Shown in pieces: positions 39,748 through 46,599 of a stretch of 64,000 nucleotides of DNA (within the stretch, counting starts at the first letter, position 1; each line of letters opens with the position of its first letter). A program made the translations under genes and the position numbers. Under the pieces are notes generated by a model. It was not told the DNA's origin. It was given only the letters and a program-made list of their open reading frames with translations, and made no database searches. Origin of the DNA: Kutzneria kofuensis. GTDB taxonomy: Bacteria > Actinomycetota > Actinomycetes > Mycobacteriales > Pseudonocardiaceae. The stretch spans positions 186,001 through 250,000 of the forward strand of contig NZ_JACHIR010000002.1 of NCBI RefSeq assembly GCF_014203355.1, in the 5' to 3' direction.

Positions 39748-39764
39748 CAACCGGAAACCGGTTG
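39748..39764. promoter_or_regulatory. CAACCGG-AAA-CCGGTTG repeat / AACCGGTT operator core
   Basis: A perfect 7-3-7 inverted repeat; within it AACCGGTT (39756-39763) is a LacI-type palindrome with central CpG. It sits at the expected transcription start of the ABC operon, between it and the divergent LacI gene, and is the natural candidate for that LacI protein. Confidence 0.6.
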
Positions 39765-39769
39765 CCGCA

Positions 39770-39798
39770 AAGCTAGACCCGGCCAAGAGCGACGTCAA
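39770..39798 (-). promoter_or_regulatory. Putative promoter of the ABC/GH127 operon
   Basis: Minus strand: TTGACG (complement of 39793-39798), 17-base spacer, TAGCTT (complement of 39770-39775). The AACCGGTT repeat begins just after the -10 box. Confidence 0.6.
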
Positions 39799-39803
39799 GC
39801 ACC

Positions 39804-39832
39804 TTGTTTCCCAGTGGTAACAGCGGTATGGT
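39804..39832 (+). promoter_or_regulatory. Putative promoter of the LacI gene at 39867
   Basis: TTGTTT at 39804-39809, a 17-base spacer, TATGGT at 39827-39832, 35 bases before the start codon. Confidence 0.5.
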
Positions 39833-39866
39833 CCGCCAAGCGCAGACGTCCGGGTACTGTGCGGGT

Positions 39867-40955
39867 ATGTCCTCCCGGAAACTTTCCGCAACCGATGGCC
39901 GCGGTCGCCCGACCACCATCGCCGACGTCGCCCAGCTCGCGGGCGTGTCGACGGGGACGGTGTCCAAGGCGCTCAACGGCCGCGGCACGCTGCGCGCCGA
40001 GACCCGCAGCCGCGTGCTCGCCGCGGCCGAGCAGCTGGGTTTCCACCCGAACCGGGCGGCCGTCACGCTGAACTCCGGCCGGACCTACACGGTCGGCATG
40101 ATCACCACCGACACCATCGGCCGGTTCAGCATCCCGCTGCTGATGGGCGTCGAGGACACCCTGGGCGCCGGCGAGATGTCGGTGTTCCTGTGCGACGCGC
40201 GCGACGACCGCATCCGGGAGCAGTACTACCTGCGCACGCTGCTCAGCCGCCGGGTGGACGGCATCATCGTCACCGGCCGGCGCAGCCACGCCCGCCCGCC
40301 GATCGGCGCCGACCTGCCGATCCCCGTGGTCTATGCGTTCACCAGCTCCACGGATCCCGAGGACGTGTCGGTTGTGCCCGACGAGGCCGGCGGCGCGCGC
40401 AAGGCCGTCGAGCACCTGCTGACCATCGGTCGCCGCCGGATCGCCCACGTCACCGGGCCCGAGCACCACCACTCGGCGGTGGTGCGCGCGTCCGCGACCG
40501 TGGCGGGGCTCGCCGCGGCCGGGCTGGACCTGGTCGTCCCGCCCCTGTTCGGCGAATGGAGCGAGGCCTGGGGCCGGCACGCGGCGAAGATTCTGCTCGG
40601 CTCCGGCAAGGAGTTCGACGCCGTGTTCTGCGGCAGCGACCAGATCGCCCGCGGCGTCGCCGACGCGCTCCGCGCGTCGGGCCGGCGCGTGCCGGACGAC
40701 GTCGCCCTCGTCGGCTTCGACAACTGGGACGTCATGGCACTCGCCTGCCAGCCGCCGCTGACCAGCGTGGACATGGAGCTGCAGCAGCTCGGTCGCACCG
40801 CGGCCGAGCTGCTGTTGGCCGCGATCAACGGTGAGACCCCGCCGCGCCGGCACGTCCACCCGTGCCGCCTGGTGGTTCGCGACTCGACCGCGGCGCCGAT
40901 GCTGCCGTCTTCGCCAATCGCGGCGAACGCCGAGGGCAGCCTCGACGTGACATGA
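39867..40955 (+). CDS. LacI-family regulator 1
   Basis: Sugar-responsive repressor of 362 residues. The N-terminal helix-turn-helix is TTIADVAQLAGVSTGTVSKALNGRGTLRAETRSRVLAAAEQLGFHPN, followed by a periplasmic-binding-like sensor domain (YTVGMITTD, FSIPLLMGVEDTL, VALVGFDNWDVMALACQPPLTSVDMELQQLG). It is divergent from the ABC/GH127 operon and probably controls it through the AACCGGTT repeat in the shared region. Whether it also binds the TGTTAGCGCTAACA sites is not clear from the sequence. ATG 39867 is chosen from the domain start; its RBS is weak. Confidence 0.92.
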   Translation: MSSRKLSATDGRGRPTTIADVAQLAGVSTGTVSKALNGRGTLRAETRSRVLAAAEQLGFHPNRAAVTLNSGRTYTVGMITTDTIGRFSIPLLMGVEDTLGAGEMSVFLCDARDDRIREQYYLRTLLSRRVDGIIVTGRRSHARPPIGADLPIPVVYAFTSSTDPEDVSVVPDEAGGARKAVEHLLTIGRRRIAHVTGPEHHHSAVVRASATVAGLAAAGLDLVVPPLFGEWSEAWGRHAAKILLGSGKEFDAVFCGSDQIARGVADALRASGRRVPDDVALVGFDNWDVMALACQPPLTSVDMELQQLGRTAAELLLAAINGETPPRRHVHPCRLVVRDSTAAPMLPSSPIAANAEGSLDVT

Positions 40956-41035
40956 CCCGGCCTGGACAGTGCTGCCCGCGCCCGCCGCACCACCCCACCC
41001 TGCCGGAGGTCAAAGGCCGCGGATCCGGGTCGACT

Positions 41036-41057
41036 ATTGTGTTAGCGCTAACACAAT
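41036..41057. promoter_or_regulatory. LacI-type operator, 22-bp perfect palindrome
   Basis: The perfect TGTTAGCGCTAACA core (41040-41053) is extended by ATTG/CAAT to a 22-bp perfect palindrome, the longest copy in the window. It overlaps a possible -10 (TATTGT, 41035-41040) and precedes the decayed secreted-protein gene at 41200. Confidence 0.88.
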
Positions 41058-41199
41058 CCGTTCCTCCTCGGAACCGGCTGGTGGACGCGCTGCGGAAATC
41101 ACCTTCGCGCGACGGCCGTTCGCGCTCATCACCGTCACGGCCGCCCTCTTCCGGGAACGGCCTTTCGCATTCATTCGACCATGGGCAAAGGAGTTCACA

Positions 41200-41391
41200 A
41201 TGGTCTTTCGGGCACGGCTGCCCGACTCGGGCGGACGCTCCTGGCTGCAGCCGTGGCGACAACAATCGCCGTCGTCACGGCCCCTGCCCCTCGGACAGCA
41301 CGACGCGCGACGTCGGACCAGTCAGCCCCGGCGGCGTGCCGTCACCACGACGCAGGACTCCTCCCGCGCCGACACTCGGGTGAGCCGCTGA
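41200..41391 (+). pseudogene. Decayed secreted-protein gene (signal-peptide remnant)
   Basis: ATG 41200 has an ideal RBS (AAAGGAG, spacing six) and encodes MVFRARLPDS; the next frame then supplies GRTLLAAAVATTIAVVTA, a textbook signal-peptide core, and the third frame PSDSTTRDVGPVSPGGVPS. Reading the pieces together gives a plausible start of a secreted protein interrupted by two one-base shifts, after which no catalytic domain remains. All frames stop by about 41453. It lies behind an intact operator. Alternatives are a chance pattern or sequencing errors. The remaining sequence between 40956 and 41442 holds the operator and a terminator-like repeat; nothing else was seen. Confidence 0.4.
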
Positions 41392-41403
41392 CCGCTCGAC
41401 CAG

Positions 41404-41432
41404 CCGCCGCGGGCCGCCCAGGTCCGCGGCGG
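41404..41432. terminator. Terminator-like inverted repeat
   Basis: CCGCCGCGG (41404-41412) and CCGCGGCGG (41424-41432) form a perfect 9-bp stem with an 11-base loop, just before the stop codon of the convergent LacI gene. It could serve both directions. Confidence 0.6.
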
Positions 41433-41442
41433 CTCCTCGCCG

Positions 41443-42387
41443 TCAGTCCCTGACGGTCAGCGCCGGGACGAGCAGCTCGACCCCGAACCGCTGGGCGCCT
41501 TCGATGCGGGCGACCAGGAGTTCGACGGCGCGCCGGCCCAGGTCCTCGGCCGGCACGTGCACCGACGACACCCTGGGCTCGGTCCGCCGCGCCACTTCGT
41601 CCGGGCATATCGCGACCATGTCGACCGGCGAGGGCGCACCGGCCAGCACGGCCGGCAGCGCGGCCTCGTTGTGCACGACCAGCCCGGTGATCTCGGGCCG
41701 CTCGGCCAGCAGCTCGGCCGCGGCCCGGCCGTCGGCCTCGCACGCCCGCACGACGGCGTTCACCCCTCGGCGCGCGGCCGCCGCACTGAAGCCGGCCACG
41801 CCGCGCTCGGCGTAGCCGGTGCGCCGCTCGTAGACCGCGCGGGGCGCGCCGAGCAGCGCGATGTCCCGATGCCCCCGGTCGGCCAGGTGGTCGACACACA
41901 TCCCGTACGCGGCCGAGAAGTCCAGGTCGACGCAGGTCAGGCCGCTCGGGTCCGTCGGCACGCCGATCAGCACGGACGGCACCGGGCACCGCCGCAGCGC
42001 CGGCAGGCGCGGGTCGTCCATCTCGACGTCCATCACGACCAGGCCGGCCACCGGCGATTCCACGGTGCGCAGCACACCCTGCGGCCCCTCGTCGCCGGTG
42101 ACCAGCAGGACGTCCCGGCCGCCCCGGCGGGCGCTGTCGACCATGGCCCGCACGAACCGCATCACGACCGCCACATTGATGCCCTCGCGCAGCGGCAACA
42201 CCACTCCGACGGCGCCGACGGCGGAAGGCGGCAGTATTCCGCCGCGTGGGCGATAGCCGAGCGACCGAATGCTGTCCCAGACGCGGTGCGCGGTTTCGCT
42301 CGATATCGCCCGCTTGCCGGTGAGCACGTACGACACCGTGCTGGGAGCCACTCCGGCGTGGTGGGCGACATCGGCGATGGTGACCAC
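41443..42387 (-). CDS. LacI-family regulator 2
   Basis: Repressor of 314 residues, slightly short. The helix-turn-helix is VTIADVAHHAGVAPSTVSYVLTGKRAISSETAHRVWDSIRSLGYRP, with GTG 42387 placing it at the very N-terminus; the sensor domain follows (AVGVVLPLREGINVAVVMRFVRAMVDSARRGGRDVLLVTGDEG). It is divergent from the pectate lyases and probably controls them and the second ABC transporter, perhaps through the CACATCCGGATGTG palindrome at 42534. A predicted -10 only a few bases before the GTG suggests a leaderless message. Confidence 0.9.
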   Translation of the reverse strand: MVTIADVAHHAGVAPSTVSYVLTGKRAISSETAHRVWDSIRSLGYRPRGGILPPSAVGAVGVVLPLREGINVAVVMRFVRAMVDSARRGGRDVLLVTGDEGPQGVLRTVESPVAGLVVMDVEMDDPRLPALRRCPVPSVLIGVPTDPSGLTCVDLDFSAAYGMCVDHLADRGHRDIALLGAPRAVYERRTGYAERGVAGFSAAAARRGVNAVVRACEADGRAAAELLAERPEITGLVVHNEAALPAVLAGAPSPVDMVAICPDEVARRTEPRVSSVHVPAEDLGRRAVELLVARIEGAQRFGVELLVPALTVRD

Positions 42388-42393
42388 CGACCC

Positions 42394-42423
42394 ACGTTAC
42401 GCGAGCGCAGTTGACGGCGACAA
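42394..42423 (-). promoter_or_regulatory. Putative promoter of LacI gene 2 (near-leaderless)
   Basis: Minus strand: TTGTCG (complement of 42418-42423), 18-base spacer, TAACGT (complement of 42394-42399), six bases before the GTG start, so the transcript may begin at the start codon. Confidence 0.4.
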
Positions 42424-42533
42424 GCGATTCACAGTGACCGCGGATTGACAGAATCGTCGAACACAATTCGACACTCCGCATCGAATCGCATCGAAAGTTG
42501 ACATTCGGCGAACACATACAGAACACTCGTTCA

Positions 42534-42547
42534 CACATCCGGATGTG
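42534..42547. promoter_or_regulatory. CACATCCGGATGTG palindrome upstream of the pectate lyases
   Basis: Perfect 14-bp palindrome with central CpG, 53 bases before the PL1 start and in the region shared with the divergent LacI gene 2. It differs from both other LacI-type palindromes in the window. TTGACA occurs upstream at 42498-42503, but no convincing -10 follows at the usual distance. Confidence 0.55.
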
Positions 42548-42599
42548 GTTCACATATACAGAAACTGCTCATCCCATCCTGCTGGAGAAGAGGGTTTCC

Positions 42600-43568
42600 A
42601 TGTCTGCAACACTTCGCCGAAAGGTCACGCTCGCCCTGCTGCCCGCGTGCGCCGCGTTCGCCCTGAACCTGTGCGGTGGCACCGCGCAGGCGGCCACCTC
42701 GACCCTGGAAGGCTACGGCGCGGGCACCACCGGCGGCGCCGGCGGCGCCACGACCACCGTCAGCTCGCTGTCCGCGTTCACCGCCGCGGTCAAGGGCGAC
42801 GCCGCCAAGACGGTGCGGGTGTCCGGCACCATCAGCCTGTCCGGCCAGGTCAAGGTCGGCTCCAACACGACCGTCGTCGGCGTCGGCGCCAACTCCGGCC
42901 TCACCGGTGGCGGCCTCGCGCTGGACGGCGTGCACAACGTCATCGTGCAGAACCTGCGCATCAGCAAGGCCGTCGGCACCGACGCCATCAGCGTCATCCG
43001 GGGCGCCAACCACATCTGGATCGACCACGACGACCTGTCCTCGGATCTCTCGCACGGCAAGGACTACTACGACGGCCTCGTCGACATCACCCACGCCGCC
43101 GACTACATCACCGTGTCGTGGAACCACTTCCACGACCACTACAAGGTCTCGCTGGTCGGCCACTCGGACAGCAACGCCAGCGAGGACACCGGCCACCTGC
43201 ACGTGACGTACGCGCACAACTGGTTCAGCAACGTCAACTCCCGGCTGCCCAGCGTCCGGTTCGGCACCGCGCACGTCTACGACAACTACTTCCAGAACGT
43301 CACCGACAGCGCGGTGCACTCGCGGATGGGCGCGCAGACGCTGGTGCAGAACAACGTGTTCCGCAGCGTGAAGACCGCCGTCACCACGACCGGCGACAGC
43401 AAGACCGACGGCTACGCCAACCTGTCCGGCAACGACCTCGGCGGCGCGGCCACCGACATCACCCGCGCCGGCAGCTTCACCAAGCCGCCGTACGCCTTCA
43501 CGCTCACGCCCACCTCGTCGGTGATCGGCTCGGTCACCGCGGGCGCCGGCACCGGCGTCGTCGGCTGA
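42600..43568 (+). CDS. Secreted pectate lyase, PL1 family
   Basis: Secreted right-handed beta-helix lyase of 322 residues that cleaves polygalacturonate by beta-elimination with Ca2+. A Sec signal ends near GTAQAAT. The PL1 core shows NVIVQNLRISKAVGTDAISVIRGANHIWIDHDDLSSD (Ca-binding Asp cluster), DYITVSWNHFHDHYKVSLVGHSD and NSRLPSVRFGTAHVYDNYF with the catalytic Arg region. ATG 42600 follows GGAGAAGAGGG. It is 19 bases upstream of a second lyase and is presumably the first gene of a pectin-use operon. Confidence 0.93.
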   Translation: MSATLRRKVTLALLPACAAFALNLCGGTAQAATSTLEGYGAGTTGGAGGATTTVSSLSAFTAAVKGDAAKTVRVSGTISLSGQVKVGSNTTVVGVGANSGLTGGGLALDGVHNVIVQNLRISKAVGTDAISVIRGANHIWIDHDDLSSDLSHGKDYYDGLVDITHAADYITVSWNHFHDHYKVSLVGHSDSNASEDTGHLHVTYAHNWFSNVNSRLPSVRFGTAHVYDNYFQNVTDSAVHSRMGAQTLVQNNVFRSVKTAVTTTGDSKTDGYANLSGNDLGGAATDITRAGSFTKPPYAFTLTPTSSVIGSVTAGAGTGVVG

Positions 43569-43587
43569 TCGGGAAGGGCACACAGCA

Positions 43588-44832
43588 ATGAAGCTGCTCA
43601 TGGCCGCGCTCACCGCCGCCACGCTGCTCACCAACCCGGCCGCCGATCCCGGCCACCAGCCGCTGCCCGCGAAGGACGGCTGGGCCAACGGCACGACCGG
43701 CGGTTCCGCCGCCACCGCCGGCCACGTCGTCACGGTCACCACCCGCGACCAGCTGGCCGCCGCGGTGAAGGGTGACACGCCGAAGATCGTGTACGTCAAG
43801 GGCACGATCGACGCCAACACCGACTCGTCGGGCAAACCCCTGTCCTGCACCGACTACGCCACCAACGGCTACACGCTCGCCGGCTACCTCAAGGCGTACG
43901 ACCCCGCGACCTGGGGCCGCACCAAGGTCCCCACCGGCCCGCTGGAGAGCGCCCGCGCGGCCTCCGAGGCCAAGCAGGCCGCCCGCGTGGAGATCCAGGT
44001 GGGCGCGAACACGACGCTGATCGGCGTCGGCACGACGGCGCGGCTGCTCGGCGCCAACCTGATCATCAAGAGCGACAACGTGATCGTCCGCAACCTCACC
44101 TTCGCCGACGCCTTCGACTGCTTCCCGCAGTGGGATCCGACCGACGGCAGCACCGGCAACTGGAACTCGGCCTTCGACGACGTCTCCCTGCAGGGCGGGA
44201 CGCACGTGTGGGTGGACCACAACACGTTCACCGACGCCCCGTACCCGGACAGCAAGGAGCCGACCTACTTCGGCCGGCCGTACCAGCAGCACGACGGGGA
44301 GCTGGACATCACCAACGCCGCCGACCTGGTCACCGTCGAGCAGAACGTGTTCAGCCAGCACGACAAGACCATGCTCATCGGCAACTCCGACAGCAAGACC
44401 AGCGACGCCGGGCACCTGCGGGTCACCGTGCACCACAACGTGTTCGACGGCGTGCAGGAACGCGCCCCACGGGTCCGCTTCGGCCAGGTCCACGTGTACG
44501 ACAACCTCTACCGGTCCGGCGCCGGCTTCGCCTACAGCCTCGGTGTCGGCAAGCAGTCGCAGATCTACGCCCAGAACAACAACTTCCAGTTCGGCGGCGG
44601 CGTGACCGCGGCCGACGCCCTCCACAACTGGGGCGGAACCGGCATCCACGCCGAGGGCAGCGTCGTCAACGGCGCGTCCGTCGACCTGGTGGCCGCCTTC
44701 AACGCCGCCAACCCCGGCAACAAGCTGGCCTCGACGGTCAACTGGACGCCGACGCTCTACACCGGCCTGCAACCGGCGTCCGTGCTGCCGGCGCAGCTGC
44801 CCGGCAGCGCCGGCGCGGGCCATCTCGGCTGA
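43588..44832 (+). CDS. Secreted pectate lyase, PL1 family (second copy)
   Basis: Secreted beta-helix lyase of 414 residues, divergent from the first. A short signal (MKLLMAALTAATLLTNPAA) is followed by the PL1 domain: NVIVRNLTFADAFDCFPQWDPTDG, HVWVDHNTFTD, NAADLVTVEQNVFSQHDKTMLIGNSDS and ERAPRVRFGQVHVYDNLY, the last carrying the catalytic Arg motif. The larger size comes from an N-terminal extension with loops around residues 75-130. Likely acts with the first lyase on different pectin regions. Confidence 0.93.
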   Translation: MKLLMAALTAATLLTNPAADPGHQPLPAKDGWANGTTGGSAATAGHVVTVTTRDQLAAAVKGDTPKIVYVKGTIDANTDSSGKPLSCTDYATNGYTLAGYLKAYDPATWGRTKVPTGPLESARAASEAKQAARVEIQVGANTTLIGVGTTARLLGANLIIKSDNVIVRNLTFADAFDCFPQWDPTDGSTGNWNSAFDDVSLQGGTHVWVDHNTFTDAPYPDSKEPTYFGRPYQQHDGELDITNAADLVTVEQNVFSQHDKTMLIGNSDSKTSDAGHLRVTVHHNVFDGVQERAPRVRFGQVHVYDNLYRSGAGFAYSLGVGKQSQIYAQNNNFQFGGGVTAADALHNWGGTGIHAEGSVVNGASVDLVAAFNAANPGNKLASTVNWTPTLYTGLQPASVLPAQLPGSAGAGHLG

Positions 44833-44852
44833 CGGGCCGCCGTCCCGCCAGA

Positions 44853-44886
44853 GGTGCCGGTGCGTCGCCCCGGGCGCACCGGCGCC
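44853..44886. terminator. Stem-loop after the pectate lyases
   Basis: GGTGCCGGTGCG (44853-44864) pairs with CGCACCGGCGCC (44875-44886) over 12 bp with one G-U, loop 10. It separates the lyase genes from the transporter genes. The stem core GCCGGTGCG/CGCACCGGC is the same as in the element at 30211. Confidence 0.65.
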
Positions 44887-44911
44887 CTTACCCCGGAAGG
44901 ACTTTCACGGC

Positions 44912-45784
44912 GTGAGCAGAGCCCGATGGACGCCGTACCTGCTGATCGCACCGACCGTGCTGCTGATGGCCGTGTTCCTGGCCTATCCCATCGGCAGCGT
45001 GGTGTACTACAGCCTCCAGCACTACAACGCCACCCGCAGCTGGGCCAACGGCTTCGCCGGGCTGGACAACTTCCGCCAGATGCTGCTGCACGACCCGTTG
45101 TTCTGGCAGAGCCTCGGGTTCAGCGTGCGGTGGGTGGTGGTCGAGGTCGGCCTGCAGCTGCTGCTCGGCCTGGTGCTGGCCCTGATCGTGAACGAGACGT
45201 TCATCGGCCGCGGCCTGGCCCGCGCCCTGGTGTTCTCGCCGTGGGCTGTGTCCGGCGTGCTGACCACGGGGATCTGGATCCTGCTGTACAACCCGTCCAC
45301 CGGGATCTTCCAGCAGCTCGCGTCGTGGGGCATCGGCAGTCCCGGCGCCTCCGTGCTCGGCGACCCGGCCACGGTCTTCCCCGCCACGGTCGTCGCCGAG
45401 CTGTGGCGGGGCGTGCCGTTCTTCGCCATCCTGCTGCTCGCAGACCTGCAGGGCATTCCCCGGGAGCTGTACGAGGCGGCCGAGGTCGACGGCGCGACCC
45501 GATGGCAGCGGTTCCGCCTGGTCACGCTGCCGCACCTGCGGGACGCCATCGTGCTGTCCACCCTGCTGCGCGGCGTGTGGGAGTTCAACAACGTGGACCT
45601 GCTCTACACGCTGACCGGCGGCGGCCCCGCCGACCAGACCACGACGCTGCCCCTGTACGTGGCGCGCAAGGCCGTGGACTCGCACGACTTCGGCTACGGC
45701 TCGGCGCTGACCACGGCCGGCTTCGTGGTGCTGCTGTTCGTCTCCGTGCTGTACCTGCGGCTGTCCAAGTTCGACAGGAGATGA
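44912..45784 (+). CDS. ABC sugar transporter permease (MalF type), pectin cluster
   Basis: Permease of 290 residues with six predicted helices and the EAA loop (YEAAEVDGATRWQRFRLVTLPHLRD). GTG 44912 has GGAAGG about 11 bases upstream. First gene of a permease-permease-SBP-dehydratase run; the order differs from the arabinose cluster, where the SBP comes first. Presumably imports oligogalacturonides released by the lyases. Confidence 0.92.
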   Translation: MSRARWTPYLLIAPTVLLMAVFLAYPIGSVVYYSLQHYNATRSWANGFAGLDNFRQMLLHDPLFWQSLGFSVRWVVVEVGLQLLLGLVLALIVNETFIGRGLARALVFSPWAVSGVLTTGIWILLYNPSTGIFQQLASWGIGSPGASVLGDPATVFPATVVAELWRGVPFFAILLLADLQGIPRELYEAAEVDGATRWQRFRLVTLPHLRDAIVLSTLLRGVWEFNNVDLLYTLTGGGPADQTTTLPLYVARKAVDSHDFGYGSALTTAGFVVLLFVSVLYLRLSKFDRR

Positions 45785-45786
45785 GG

Positions 45787-46599
45787 ATGCACGACAAGGG
45801 CCGCCTCGCCCGGCTGTTCCTACCGCTGGGCGCGTACCTGGTGGTCACCCTGGTGCCGTTCTACTGGATGCTGGTGTTCGCGTTCCGGCCGACGGGGTCG
45901 ACCGCGCTGGTGCCGTGGCCGATCACGCTGGACCACTTCCGCACCGTGTGGACGGACCTCGGATTCGCGGTGTTCTTCCGCAACAGCCTGATCGTCGCCC
46001 TCGGCACGCTGGTCGTGGTCAGCGTGTTCGCGGTGATGGGTGGGTACGCCTTGGCGCGCTTCGCGTTCCGCGGCCGGCGGGCGTTCCTGCTGGCGCTGCT
46101 GTGTTCGCAGTTCGTGCCCGGCGCGATGGTGCTCATCCCCCTGTTCCTGGTGTTCAAGGCGACGCACCTGCTGAACAGCCTGCAGGGCTTGGTGATCGCC
46201 GACAGCGCGTTCCAACTGCCGCTGGCGCTGATCCTGATGAGCGGCTTCGTCCGGAACGTGCCGGTGGACCTGGAGGAGGCCGCGATGGTCGACGGCTGCG
46301 GGCGGCTGCGGGCGTTCCTCGCCGTGGTGTTGCCGCAGCTGCGGCCCGGCCTGGTCGCGGTCGGCTCGTTCGCGTTCATCGGCTCGTGGAACAACTTCCT
46401 GTTCGCACTCATGTTCTCCGGCCGGCAGGACCGGTTCACGTTGCCGGTCGGGCTGAGCTACACGCTCGGCGAGTTCAATGTGGACTTCGGGGCGCTCGCG
46501 GCCGGCGGCGTGGTCGCCGCGGTGCCGGTGGTCGCGGTTTTCGCGGTGATCCAACGATTCCTGGTGCAGGGACTGACGGCGGGAGCGGTGAAGGGATGA
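45787..46599 (+). CDS. ABC sugar transporter permease (MalG type), pectin cluster
   Basis: Permease of 270 residues, six predicted helices, EAA loop EEAAMVDGCGRLRAFLAVVLPQLRPG. ATG 45787 is chosen because AGGAG ends seven bases before it; an ATG at 45781 that overlaps the upstream stop (ATGA) is the alternative. Ends in an ATGA overlap with the SBP gene. Confidence 0.92.
   Translation: MHDKGRLARLFLPLGAYLVVTLVPFYWMLVFAFRPTGSTALVPWPITLDHFRTVWTDLGFAVFFRNSLIVALGTLVVVSVFAVMGGYALARFAFRGRRAFLLALLCSQFVPGAMVLIPLFLVFKATHLLNSLQGLVIADSAFQLPLALILMSGFVRNVPVDLEEAAMVDGCGRLRAFLAVVLPQLRPGLVAVGSFAFIGSWNNFLFALMFSGRQDRFTLPVGLSYTLGEFNVDFGALAAGGVVAAVPVVAVFAVIQRFLVQGLTAGAVKG

Noticed and set aside
36673-46599. A dedicated ATPase gene for the two ABC transporters
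   Set aside because: No Walker A/B or ABC-signature protein is encoded anywhere in the window; a shared ATPase elsewhere is assumed.
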